NCBI RefSeq assembly: GCF_000003855.2
Contig: NW_003101644.1
Coordinates: 197,288 to 261,287 of the forward strand
Length of the DNA stretch: 64,000 nt
From: Blastomyces gilchristii SLH14081
Lineage: Eukaryota > Ascomycota > Eurotiomycetes > Onygenales > Ajellomycetaceae
Direction: 5' to 3'
Part shown: one piece after another, positions 47,640 to 60,519 of the stretch
Numbering within the stretch: the stretch's first letter is position 1
Layout of the letters: each line of letters starts with the position of its first letter
Notes under the pieces: model-generated
Databases searched by the model: none
The model's input: only the letters and a program-made list of their open reading frames with translations
Told to the model about the DNA's origin: nothing
Position numbers and translations under genes: made by a program

Positions 47640-50600
47640 TTTATACATGCATGGCTGATCTCTTTTAATCTTGATTCTGTGTCTGTAACTGTTGTTCTCT
47701 CTCCCATCTTTTTCAAAGCATTCTCCGGGATGCACGGATGCAATTCATACAACAGGTAGAATAATGAATGCTTGAAGACTGCATACTGTTGAATTCACAT
47801 GATCAATAGCATCTGTCTGAGATATTCATCTCATAGTCTCATAGACTTACTTACTAGATATTTCATCAGCATATTACTTAAGATTTCATTCAAGTATTTC
47901 ATCTTTCTGTTCATCTGTGAATAATATAATGTTGTTCTACAATGTCTTGTCTATAACTGGCTCATGAAATGTCTCACTGCTCCTTCTATGAGATTCACAC
48001 TGTTATCAGTTAGAATCTCACACAGCATCTCATAGTTGATATAGATCTCATTATATAGAAACTTCATTATCATCTTCTCTGTCATCTCTGAAACTGCTTT
48101 TGTAACTGGCCAGTCAGTAGTGTAATCAATAGCAGTGATTATTCATTGATTTTCATTTGACATTCATAGCAATATGTCTATGAGATTCACTCTTCATCAT
48201 TTGAATGATTGTATTATACACTTCATCTGATGTTATACTTTCTTGTATTCTAATCCTTTCTTAGATTCTTTCACAACCTGATAATTCAGGCACTTATGAG
48301 TATACATCTGAATATTCTCAGCCATGCTTGGTCAGTATACTCTTGATTTAAGTACACTTATGAGTTCAGAGCTTTCTAAGTGACTGAATTCCTTATGCAT
48401 GTGAGTTACTAAGTCATGTTAAAATGAAGATTCTAGATAGAGAGCTTCTGTGTATTCTAGATTGTGATAAAGCACAATGTTGTTTTTCAATTTTCTCAGC
48501 TTGAAGTTTGAAAGCATCTCTTCTACTACTTTCATAAGACACTTGTCATCTGACATCTTATCATTCTTCAAGTGAGAGATTATGATGTTCACTCATTCTG
48601 ATTTCTTGCATTCTCTCAGTGCATTTAACATAAACATCTCTTATATCTGGTTCACAGAATTCTCACTCATGAAATTGAGTCTGTAACTGATTACATCAGG
48701 CATCACAGTGTCTGATCTCTTTTAATATTTGATATAAAGATTATATACTTGAAACTTCAAGATTCAATATGCTAAGTATTTGAAAGGTTTTATTATTAAT
48801 TATAGATAGACAAGACTTTCATGATTCATGATTATCATTGTTATATGCCTGTTATCAATATATCTATTTCACAATACCAGTGCATGCTTAATCACTAGCA
48901 ATTTCTTTTCATACACTGAGTAATTGAGCTCAGTGCCTGATAGTTTTCTATCATTATATATCACTGAGTGCAGCTTGTCATTCTTGCTTATCTGTAGAAG
49001 AGTGTCTCTGATAGCTCATTCAGATGTGTCTGTCTTAATGTAGAAAGATTTATCATAATCTGATTGAATAAGCACTGAGAATGTTATTACACATTCTCTC
49101 AGTGTGAGAAAAGCCTCTTCACATGTGATATTTCAGATAATTGAACAAAACTTCTTCTTTCACAGATTTATATCTGTTTCTCTTAAGAAATCTGAGAGTG
49201 ATGCAGATATTTGTGTGAAATCCTTGATAAATCTGCAGTAGTATGAGACCAACTCAAGAAACTGTTATACATGGTATACATTTCTCAGCTGCAGTCAATT
49301 TGCTATGACATTCAATTTCTTCAGAATAAGGTGTATACAGTCATCATTCACTACATATTCTATAAACTTCAACTCTTTCATTTCAAACACACACTTGATT
49401 GATTTGACATAGAGCTTATACTCTGTCAGAGTTATAAGCACTTCATCAAGATGCTTCAGATATTTATTATATGAGTTTGAAAAGACTAGAATATTATTGA
49501 GATATATAAGACATGAGATTTCATTCTGTTTATAAAGAATTGTATTCATCATCATTTGAAAGATGATAGATGCATTTGTCAGACTGAATGACATTGTCAG
49601 GAATTTGAACTTCTCTCATTATATATTAAACATAGTTTATAAGACTGATAGTTCATCTACACAGATCTGTCAGTATTCTGAGAGAAGATTAATCTTCAAT
49701 AGATATTGAGTGTTTTCAACTGTATTCAACTGTTGTTGAATCTGTGACAGTGAATATTCATTCTTGATTGTAAGCTTATTGAGTGCTTAATAATTAATAC
49801 ACATTCATCACTTCTCACTCACCTTTTTCATAAATAGAACTGAAAAGTCTCACACACTTGATGAGAGTTGTATGAGATTATATTCTAGAAGATCAGTGAT
49901 CTGACACTTCTATTCTTTGAGATGTGTTTATGACAGAGAGTATGCATTCTGGTTGACTGGTTTTGTATCTCTCATGTCAATCTCATGTACAAATCCTTGT
50001 TCCAGTAGTAATTCCAGTGAAAGATCTGTTTAAAAGACCTTTTCATGCTTCTTTAGAAGCTTCTTCATACACTTGTCCTTCTGTATATTCTTTATCTTGG
50101 TTTTCTTCACTTTCAGGTTTCATATAACATATAGAATGCTTTCAGATGAGGTCTTGTGAATTATTCTCTTTGCTTATTAATGTGTAAGCAGATTTAATTC
50201 TTCTATATCAGAGATGTGAAATATTCTTTTTATATCAGTTGATAGAATTGTATGAATCATTTTCTTTCTATCAGTCAACTGCATATGACATGTACATCAT
50301 TGAATCTATGAATTGAATCTTTGAAATCAATTAAGTCTGAGAATAAGGTTGTATTTCATGTTCTGCAGCTCTCATGCTTAAATATAGTAAGATCATTCTC
50401 TGAAGTGCAAGAGAACTCTTACTCTTACAGATAATATCAAATATTAGTTATCAGATAATCTTATACATTGAGAATTCTCTACTCAGTGAATCTCTTTCAA
50501 TCTTCAGATTATATAATTATTAATATATTGCATAGAAGCTTCTGTGTCTGCTAACACTTTTGCAGCCATCTCTTGATTCTTATTCAAGTGCTTCTTATAC

Positions 50601-52000
50601 ATTAACATTTCAGGCCTCAAGACATTGAGATGAGCATTCACTTCATCATTCTCATTCATATCTTATTTAAGAGTCTGCTTCTTCTTTGCATTCACAGAAT
50701 TCAGAGAGTTATCTAACATGAGCATCTCTTTCACTTTGAAGACTTTTCATAGAATATCAGTAAGTGTCTCTGAGCTCACTGATTCTGCTAGTTTTTAACT
50801 CTCTACTCTCTGACTGTATATACTGAGTGCAATCTTTTACATCATGATTTTGACATTCACAGTTGAAGTAAGCTCAATACTCATAATATCAAGATTTTCA
50901 CTCAGGAGATTTCTTTTTTGAGAAATTCAGTGCTTTAGCAATGACATTCAGATCTAGATTCATTATGTTCAGATGTGTGACTTGTATTATAGAAGTCTGA
51001 TTATCTGTTCTCTGCTGAGATATACTCAATTGCAGTATTTTCTGTCATAATTGACTCACTTGTTTCTGTATAATGAGGATATTATATGCTTTCTTTACTG
51101 TGTCTGACTGTGAGGTTAAGCATTTTCATTTCACTCTCAACTCAGGTGTAAGATTATGAATGAAGATCTGTAAACAGAAAGATGTTAAAAGCTCTTCATT
51201 CAATGTGAGATAGTGTAAGCTGAAGTGTGTGAAGTATGATATAAGATTATTCACTTATCTACACTCAGTGAAGTATTTATAACACTTATCTTATATATTC
51301 ACTTTCTCAAAGTTATGCAAGATTCATTTGAAAAACTCATTCTATATTTATAAGAATGAATATTACTTCAGATCTGTGAGATTCATCTTTTCATCAGTCA
51401 TTCATAATGACTTCACTTTTTTATATAGAAATGCAGCAGATCTTAAGACTTGTTAAAATTTCATTAACTGTCTGTCTGTGAGTTCACATTCAATCTGATA
51501 ATATAATTGCATCTGACTTAGCCAGCTAATTACAGCATCATTTTTTCAGTTATTATTAAAGCTTAATGACTCTGACAGATCTTTCAGCTTGATATATTTC
51601 ATACTTGAATTCTCATTCTGTACAGTGATCTTCAATGATATATACACTTCTGAAGAGATTGTGAACAATTATAATAAGATCTTCAGATTCAGTGTAGTCA
51701 TCTGTCTGTATAAATGTTCAATCTTCTACTGCAGGCCTAAGATCTGATTTTCTCTATTCTTATTAATGATAGTGATTGCATCAGCGAAGCTCTTCATAGT
51801 GAATACTTGATTCACAGTGAATGTCAATTATTGTTTGACTTCTGTCTCAGTCTGTCACTGTGTACACAAGGCCTTGATCTTGTTTAGAATTCTTGTATAT
51901 GTATGAAGCTTTGATTTCAGCTCAGTGATCTCAGCTACTTTTCTTACTACTTCAAGTAAATTCTCTGAGAGATTCTGCATATCTTTCAGTTCAGATAACA
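47640..52000 (-). pseudogene. A2 gag-pol remnant
   Basis: Minus-strand counterpart: gag about 52000-50700, protease about 50600-50300, RT about 50000-49100 (open for 99 residues at 49594-49295 with YLNNILVFS), RNase H about 49080-48750, integrase about 48650-47700. A pocket of unmutated CpG/CpC lies at about 47724-47745. Nonfunctional. Confidence 0.82.
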
Positions 52001-52076
52001 GAGAAAAGTGTTGTTCATATTAACTAGAGAAAATATTCATTTCAGTGATTTCTCATTGATTATATGATGTCTATTA

Positions 52077-52133
52077 TTATATCACTGTATCATTATGTCA
52101 CTATATCATTATATCACTATATTGTTATATGAT
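52077..52133 (-). repeat. Minisatellite in the A2 leader
   Basis: Counterpart of 33687-33745: imperfect (atcactatat)n-type units. It is part of the element, not of the host. Confidence 0.8.
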
Positions 52134-52474
52134 TTTTATTATTATTATATAACTTCAGTGATGATCATCTCTCTCTTTTATTCTTCTTTTGAGTAGGAAG
52201 TGAACTTCTTTGAATCTGGTTCATCACTCTCATTCTCTTTCTTACATCTCATTCATTTGCATCTCATATGTGGCATTCATCTGAGTGTGAAGTTTTCTCT
52301 CAACAAGTGAAGCAGCATCAATCAGATGCTCTTTCACTCACTGCTCTTTATACACTATCTTTTGAGATGTTCTAGAATCACACTGATATGATAACTATGA
52401 ATCACTTCATAGACAGAATTATCACACTCTGAAGAAGCCTGTGCTTCTCACCAGTTTTTAGACATGCTATCAGA

Positions 52475-52669
52475 TGTGATTCAAAGATTGCTTAAGCCAG
52501 TGTATAATTACAGATGTACACCGGCTTCTTATATATTGTAATATCATATGCTAAATTAATTAGTGTCTGCTATGACCCCTTTACACTTGTAAGCTAGTTC
52601 GGAAGCGGCCGCGTTATTATCCGACGGTTGTACGTTCTTCCGAACCACCGTACGTTCTTCCGAACCATA
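52475..52669 (-). repeat. A2 5' LTR
   Basis: 195 bp, same length as its partner, with the same tandem duplication (gtacgttcttccgaacca twice at 52630-52667). CpG sites are retained over its right half. Confidence 0.9.
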
Positions 52670-52790
52670 TGAAGATAATATTACTATGCAATACTGTAGC
52701 TGTTTCTGTACATTACTGAAAGCTGTTAATATTTTCTTTAAGTCTCTTTATATTTAGTAAGTCAGTAATATATTTCAATGCACTTTCTCT

Positions 52791-52792
<2 letters not shown>

Positions 52793-52825
<33 letters not shown>

Positions 52826-52900
52826 TATTATCATCATTATTACTATTATCATCATTATTATCATTATTATCATTATTATTATTATTATTATCATATTATT
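52793..52900 (+). repeat. (ATC/ATT)n microsatellite in hAT-L2
   Basis: Trinucleotide repeat starting as pure (ATC)n and grading to (ATT)n. It produces a His/Tyr-run open frame that I reject as a gene. Confidence 0.95.
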
Positions 52901-53019
52901 TCTAACTGTCTCTTCTGTCTTCACCTCTCTTCAACACTCACTGAAATTAATTATGTTATCTCTCTTCAAATATTCTGCAGTTCTGCAGATCATTAAGACA
53001 CATGAGCATTATCACAGAT

Positions 53020-53790
53020 TAAAGAGAGAGAAGAAGAAGACATTTAAGTAAGAGAAGATAGATTATAAGACATGTTATAATATCTTGAAGAGACTCTGTA
53101 AGAAAGTAGAATAATAACAATTTTAAGTAATGCTTCTGATAGATTTAGACTGAACTAAGTATAGAAATAATGCAGATGACACTGTCTATGAGAGATTGAA
53201 GAAGAAGACAGTGAAGAGTCTCATACAGTAGCAGTGAGATCAGAAGAAGTTCTGAGAATAATTAAAGATTAAGATAAAGAGAGAAAGAGAGAAGAAGAGT
53301 ATTACTATAAATAAGCAGTAGCAGAAGAAGATTAAGAGAGTATTAAAGTAAAAGATAAAGAAGTCAAAACTGATAAGTTTTTTATTTATTAAGAGATAAC
53401 AATTTTTAATAATACTTCTATTCTCTAATTGATTAGTAGAAGCTGACAGAGAAGAAGAAAATTGAGACCTTATTCAGGTCTTAAATACACTTCATAATTC
53501 AGAATATTGAGAAGACAGCTCTGCTCTCTGAGCATGTCAATCTGCTTACTACTGAAGTAGAACCTAAGACAGCAGATCAGAAAATGCAGGATTTTAAGAT
53601 ACAGATTAATCTGACTGAAAGAAAGCAGTGAGAACTCTTCTCTGAGAAGGCAGTGAAGAGAGATTTTAAGATGATTATCATCTCAGATGAGAAGAAGAAG
53701 AAGAAGAAGAAGAATAAGAAGTGAATTATAAAGAATGATAAGAAGAATGAGAAAGAGTAGAAAGATAATAAGTAGAAAAAGTTTTTTTCT
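53020..53790 (+). pseudogene. Lys-rich second gene of hAT-L2, unknown function
   Basis: Counterpart of the region at 18010-18770, with the same order: basic segment, T-rich intron-like gap at about 53378-53420, acidic/basic segment, then a run of Lys codons near 53693-53718. Shared retention shows it belongs to the element. Function unknown. Confidence 0.45.
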
Positions 53791-53888
53791 TTTTATATTA
53801 GTTAGTTATAAGTTCATAATTATTAATAATTAAAATTAATTTTAAGTTTTTAAAAATTGTTATACAAGTTGTAATCAAGTCAGGAATA

Positions 53889-53911
53889 ATATATATATAT
53901 ATATATATATT
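53889..53911 (+). repeat. (TA)n microsatellite in hAT-L2
   Basis: About eleven TA units; counterpart of 18873-18894. Confidence 0.9.
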
Positions 53912-53929
53912 TAACTATCATCATTCACA

Positions 53930-56650
53930 AATCACTATAATGTATAAGTATCAACATTTTTTCAATATTGATATTCACAATATTAATATATTTTTAATGA
54001 TATCATCTAGTAATACACTTTAGTAATGCTCTCTTTCACAATATTAATATATTTCAAGAAATATGATAGAGATTAATCAAGATTGTTTATTTACTTTTAT
54101 ATATTAATAATATTCAATCTGAGTTAGTACTAAAATTATAACTAAGCTAAGAAATAAGATTATTTTCTCTTATATTAATTCTTCTTACACACATCAGTGA
54201 TCAGTTATTGAAAATAAATTATCATCTTTCTCAAATTATTATTATATCTTCTGAATTCACTTCTTTCACTTCTTTTACTTCTATTAAAGATTTATAAACT
54301 CTTTAAGAAATCACTGTGAATTATAAAGTCTATGTTATTTACAATTCAACACAGAATACTCTCTTTTAATTATAATAAATAATCACTTCATTCTTCATAT
54401 CTGATTTCAGGTCATGAAATTTATGAAAAACTCAATATAAACACTGAGATGAACTATGAAATAATTATTAATAGATTATATTGCAGATTACTGAAGAGTT
54501 ATCTCTCTACTGTAATTACTATAACTTCATTCAGAAACATTTATTATAAACTGATTATAACTCTGAAGAAATTTTCTGACATCTGAAGTTATCAGAATAC
54601 AGATAATAAAAGAAAAATAATCAGAAAATTACTACTGAGCTGATAAGTTACTTTATCAGATAATGATTTTTAGTAACACTAACTTTCTAATTTGAAGAAA
54701 ATCATGTGAAAATAATCATATATCAGTACTCTGATTTCATAACTCTCATCTGATAACTTCTGTGAATAATTACTTTGTATATATATATCTCTGAATCTTT
54801 CTCTTCAATTAATTGAAAACTCTGAATTCTGAACACTTCTTTAAATACTTAATTCAAATCTTTATATTTCACATCAATTCTGTCTTCAGTTCAATCTCAA
54901 GACACACTATAAAGTCAATATATAATATTTAGAATCAGAGTTGAAGAATCATTGAAGAGTATCTCTCACAGTGAATGTATAAACTAGTACAAATAATCTT
55001 ACATTTATAAGAGTTACATGTTATTACATTGATGAGAACTGAACTTATTAAGAGATATTAATTGAATTTAAATCATTGATCAGTAGTCATATTGAGAATT
55101 ATATAACAGAGATATTAATAACTGTGATTAAAAATGACTATTAAGATATTAGTCTCAGTCTTCTTATAATTATAACTGATAATACTGTGAATAACTACAC
55201 TATGATGAAGAGCTTGAAGTAAAAATTAACTTTGTATTTCTGAAATAATAAACAAGATCATATTCTCTGCATTGCTCATATGATTTAACTTGTGATATAA
55301 ACACTGATAAAGAATCTTAACATTGAGATAAAGAATAATGAGATGACTGATTCTTGAGATGAGAATGAGATGAAAGTGATTACTCAAGTAACTTTTACAT
55401 TCACTTTATAAAAGATAATGTTTTTTGATAACACTTTTTAATATTGCTTTTTAATAATACTTTTTAATAATACTACTGTTAATTTTGAATAGATTGACTA
55501 ATAATTTAAATATCACAGATTTGAAACATTACTAATACAATTTATACCTTCTCTAAATAATAACAATGATTTCATAATATTCAATAAATAAACAAATCAG
55601 TCACATCACTGAATATGATACAGAATGTTAGAATATGATGAAGTTTAACATATAAGATAACTGTTCAGACTCTTCAATTGTATCAGATGATTAATCATTG
55701 AGTATAACACTCTGATTGAGAAAAGATTCAGATATTGAAACTTTCTGATATGAAGTGAACTCAGTTGAAATATGTAATTGATTTACTGTTTCAGTTTTAT
55801 AAGATAATAAAGACAGTCTTAATCACTTATACATCAATGCTGCAGTCAGTCTGATGAGTGTATAACAGTTTATTTACTCATCTTGAGAAGCAGTTGAATC
55901 ACTTAAAAAGAAATTCAGTATGAAATAATACTATAGTACAGACTATTATTACTATAAGAAATAAACTGACATATTACTACAGTAAAACTGAACACTCTTT
56001 TACAGAGTACTATACTGTAGCAGCTCTACTAGATCTCTTCTATTGAGTTAATATCTACACTTCTCAAGATTGAACAGAGAAGAAATAAGACTCATATATT
56101 AAATTAGTCTGAGACTACTACAATGTCAACTATCAGAAATTTGAACAAGCAGATGTTTGAGATGTGAAGACAGTGAAATACAATTCTCTAGTAAGTAACA
56201 ATCTTTGATAACACTTCATATTATATAGAACTATAATACTAACTTTGAAACAGAACTTGTATACATTGATTGCAACTGAAAATAAGACAAAACTACATAC
56301 TTGTAAAACTGAATTTAATCACTATCTTCAAGATAATCTGATAAATTTACACATCAAATCAATTCTAGAGTTATGAAAAATTGTTGAGAGTATATATTCA
56401 ACTGTTGCACTGATAGCATGTAATATTCTGACACTTTCATTAACAGAGATGAGAATGAAGTGAAAGTTGAACTCAAGTTGAGATATTTATCACTATCATC
56501 AGAGATAATTACAAGAAGAAATAATCAAGAAACTCATGATTGTAAAACATAAAATTATCAGACAGTTTAATATCTCTGATCACAGTATATCAGAGAAGTG
56601 TAGTTTTCATAAGAAAGTGAAGAATAAACTTGTACAAGAATGTATTTAGT
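53930..56650 (+). pseudogene. hAT transposase remnant of hAT-L2
   Basis: Collinear with the hAT-L1 transposase and uninterrupted by a MITE. The His/Cys block is at about 55250-55310 and the YYAIAALLD region at about 55975-56050. Differences from L1 are nearly all transitions. Stop codons break all frames. Confidence 0.75.
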
Positions 56651-59504
56651 TGTTTCATGAGTGTTATCAATAATTATTATCAAATTCTGATTATATAAGC
56701 AATCACTGAATGAACTGAATGAGACTGATTTTGATCTTCAGTCTCAGTCTCATTCTGATTTTGAAAGAATAATCATCTTTCACAGTTTATTCTGAGAAAT
56801 TACTCTCATTTCACTGTTCTTGAATTAATTCTGGTCATTTTTCACACCATTTCTCTCAGAAATGGTTCATTTTCAGATTTTTTTGAGACTTGGTCCTGGT
56901 GAGACTCACATCAAGAAATGTATGAGACCAGATCAAATGAGATTAAATATGAAATTCATGGTCTCATCAGCCAGTCTAAACTGAGGACTCTGAGACTTTC
57001 TTAATAAATTTGCATCTGCTTATCTAGATGACATTCTCATCTTCATCAATAGATTCAGAAAGAAATACTAAGAGTATGTGTAAGAAGTATTACAATGATT
57101 ACAAGAAGCAGAACTATCAATTAATATTGATAAGTGTGATGTCAAAGTTAAGAGTACTAAATACCTAGGTTTTATTATAGAAGCTGATAAGAAAATTTGA
57201 ATAGATTCTGAGAAGATCTCTGTCATTCTTGAATAAGATGCTTCACACACTGTGAAAGATGTATGAAACTTCATTGAATTTACTAACTTCTATCAGTGAT
57301 TTATACAAAACTTCTTAGATATTATAAGATTACTTACAGAACTCACTAAGAAAGACTCAGTATTTTAATAGTCAGCAGACACTGAAGCTGCATTTATACA
57401 AATGAAGAAGATATTCATTAATATCTCTCTGCTAATAATATTCAATTCTGATTGTAAAATGATTATTGAGGCTGATTGTTCTGACTATATCATAGAAGAA
57501 GCTATATTGTAATATAATAATAAAGATGTCTTACAATCATATATCTTCATATTTAAGAAACTGAGTCTCACTGAATGCAATTATGAGATCTATGATAAGA
57601 AACTTCTCATAATTATACATCATCTAGAAGAATGAAACTCTGAACTCTGAAGTATCTCTGAATTTGAGATAATCACAGATTATAAGAATCTCAAACACTT
57701 CACTACTATCTGTAAACTCACTGAATGATAGATGCAATAATCTGAGTTCTTAAGCTGTTTTTATTTTACAATACACTATCATTCTGACAGCTAGAACTTG
57801 ATGACAGATACTCTTTTATAACAAGAGTAAGATATGTCTTCTGATATAACAGATATCTGTTGAATGAACTAAGAACACTGACTCTTAAATCTGAAGATAT
57901 TGATTGATCAAGATGAAACAACTTATAACACTATATATACTTCTCTGATTAGAACACTCTCTCTTTAAACTGACACTGATATTAATATCTTCACTTCTTC
58001 TACACTGAATGAATTGTGACATATAACAGCTTAAACTGATGAACTTTTTCAAGCACTCACTGAAGCAGTATGTCAAGAAGCACTTTGATTTCTCTCAGAA
58101 CTACATATAAGAACTGACATCTTGAAATACTCAATCAATGATAATAACACTCTGTGATTCTGTGAATGATACTGAGTCTCTCATTCTGAACTCTTACACA
58201 CTTAAATAATGCAAGAGATGTATGATTCTTGTATGACTGATTATTCAGGTTGTGAATAACTGTATTGAATGATCTCTTGAGAGTTCTACTGACTTGAGAT
58301 ATTAAACAGTATCAGATGTTTCATCTGAAACTGTAACTATTGTTTCTTCATTATCTTATGAAAGAACTGTAGAAAAGACCTGCTGAAATCACTCAATGTC
58401 TCTGATAGAATCTGATAAGATGTGATAATTGACTTTGCTATTAATCTCTCTGAGAGTAAGAGTTATAGAAATGTCCTGATCATTGTGAACTGATTAAGTA
58501 AGAATATAATATTAAAATCTTGTAATAAAATGAATACTGAATAAGTTACTGAAGCTTTTCTACAGAGTCTGTTCTATTGAATGTATAAATTACTGAGATC
58601 TATAGTATTAGATCAGAGCTGTTAATTTGTGAGTACTCTCTGAACAAGAATCTATCAAGTTCTCAAGATTATACACTGTTTGTCAACTGTCTATTACTCT
58701 GAGACTGATGATGTATCAGAATAGATAATTCAGACTATAAAGAATTATCTTCATAAGTTCTATAATTACTTATAAGATAATTAACATGATCTTCTTCTAC
58801 ATGTCAAAGTTGCTATTAATGACTGAGATATCATTTCAACAGGTGTAAGCCTGTTCTTTCTCACATATAAATATCATATGAAGATATTGAATTTTCTAGA
58901 GATTATATATTTCACACTGAATCTCTACAGTCTGATTCAGATTACTGATAATATAGTAATGAAGCTCTGAGATACTTGTAATTGAATAGAAGTCTTTATA
59001 GTAAGTGCTAAACAGAATTAAGAAGATTGAACTAATATTCACTAAGATTCTACTAAGCAATATGAGATAGAAGACCTGATGTGATTGAATCTTAAGAATA
59101 TATGAATTATATACTCATCTTATACACTGAATTACTGTCATGTTAAATATAAGATAATAGAAGTTCTAGATAGTTATAATTACTGTCTTGATATATTATC
59201 AGAGATCTATGATGTCTTTCATATAAGCTTACTTTACTATGCTGTCACTGATCTGTTTTCTTCTCAACTGACTTTCAACTGACAGCTGCTAGAAATCATA
59301 GAAGAAGATAATGAACTCAAGTAAGAGATTAAGAATATTCTCAATGAGAGATTTCACAGCTGTAGCTGATAATATCTTGTGAAATGAGTTGACTATGATT
59401 ATCTGACCTGAACTTTAAGCTCTGTATTATCTGAGACAGCAGCTCTTAATCAATGAGAACTATGTGTCTGTGACTCTATATCACTTCTGAAAAGAAGAGA
59501 CTAA

Positions 59505-59771
59505 TGTGACGGGCTGCATCTGATCAATTATATAGACTATTCTGTTACACTTCACAGATTTCTATCATTCTGATTCTCAGTTGTTAATTCTTGACTGAAA
59601 AATCTACAGAATTTCTATTCTTTCACTCTGAAGCTCTATTATGTATGCATATAAATATTCACTCTGATTACTGATTTTCACACTTTCTCTTTCTTTTCTT
59701 CTTTAATGTTTTTCACTTTGTTATATAAGACCTATATATTATACCGATCTATTCGGCGTAGGCCTCTTACA
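59505..59771 (+). repeat. B3 3' LTR
   Basis: 267 bp, TGTGACGGGCTGC at the left and GGCCTCTTACA at the right, followed by TSD gaaga. It is less mutated near both ends than the 5' LTR. Confidence 0.93.
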
Positions 59772-60519
59772 GAAGAGAAGAAAATGTAAAAAGAGAAAAA
59801 TCTTCAAATCTTCAGAAATAGAGAATTTATTCTTAAAGTTTGAAATAGAGAGATTCTGTAGAAGAATAAGCTGAACTCAAATCTTATTTTTAAAATTAGA
59901 AATGAAATTAATCAGCAGTTCTTTTCTCAGTTAATATATAATATTGAGGTTTAAAAATCAGTTATAGCTTCAATTAAGTTATCTTTCCTTTGAAAATTTT
60001 ATCATTCTAACTACAATGCCTGAATTCAGCACAGAATTTCTTATTGAGAATGAGAATATCTGAAAATTAGCAATAGAATCTCTGTTAAATACAATAATTC
60101 TATCTAAGAGAGATGAAAAGTGAGATAAATTCATTCTTCATAATATTTCAGTTAAAATTTTTGACTGTGAGAAAGAAATACTACTTCTCAAAAATGAGTT
60201 AAAAGAATACAATTCTATTCAACTGAGAAAGAAGCCTGTATGACTGAATTCAATTGAATTCGGATAAAATAGAAGAAATGTCTCTATTCTAGTTTATATA
60301 AAAATACTTAAATCATTAGAAATCTCTGAAGTAAGAGTAACAGGTTTGAAAATAAGAGTTCATGAATACAAAGACTCAAGAATGAATCTCAAAACACAAA
60401 CACAGTGTTTAAACTTTCAAAGATATGAACACTTTGTAATCTCTTATTTCAGAGACTTAAAATGTGAATTCTATGCTAAAGATTATAAAACTAGTAAGTA
60501 TAAATATGAAATATACTTA

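Larger units (their letters stand above)
44371..52669 (-). mobile_element. Ty3/gypsy element A2
   Basis: 8,299-bp minus-strand copy of the A family in hAT-L2, with 195-bp LTRs and TSD TGAA (44367-44370 and 52670-52673). The hAT-L1 counterpart (about 17630) gives the empty site. It is less mutated than A1, so several frames remain open over 70-160 residues. A1 and A2 lie in opposite orientation 2.9 kb apart, forming a large inverted repeat. Confidence 0.93.
42328..56978 (+). mobile_element. hAT DNA transposon, copy hAT-L2
   Basis: Second copy, inserted in the RT region of B3; flanks aactgagc (42320-42327) and aactgagg (56979-56986) match at 7 of 8, the last base differing by a transversion. 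It carries MITE M5 and Ty3 copy A2. Outside those it is collinear with hAT-L1, including microsatellite, Lys-rich region and transposase. Confidence 0.9.
29836..59504 (+). pseudogene. B3 gag-pol remnant in three pieces
   Basis: gag starts at 30196 (MSNNSMREL) and includes the open stretch 30790-31038. Protease is at 31383-31610 with a degenerate IDSSL active site. RT spans 41620-42327 and 56979-57200, including a YLDDILIF-type motif at about 57015-57050. RNase H is about 57350-57720 and integrase about 57850-59200. A chromodomain at about 59305-59460 shows YLVK, VDYDY and a following Leu/Glu stretch. In-frame stops are throughout. Confidence 0.82.
29569..59771 (+). mobile_element. Ty3/gypsy chromodomain element B3
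   Basis: Plus-strand copy with LTRs 29569-29835 and 59505-59771, both 267 bp, and perfect TSDs GAAGA at 29564-29568 and 59772-59776. The internal sequence survives as 29836-31790, 41600-42327 and 56979-59504; LINE L1 and hAT-L2 occupy the gaps. Reading across them gives gag, protease, RT, RNase H, integrase and chromodomain in order. Confidence 0.93.

Noticed and set aside
52778..52996. His/Tyr-run open frame on the plus strand
   Set aside because: Same microsatellite locus in hAT-L2; repeat artefact.
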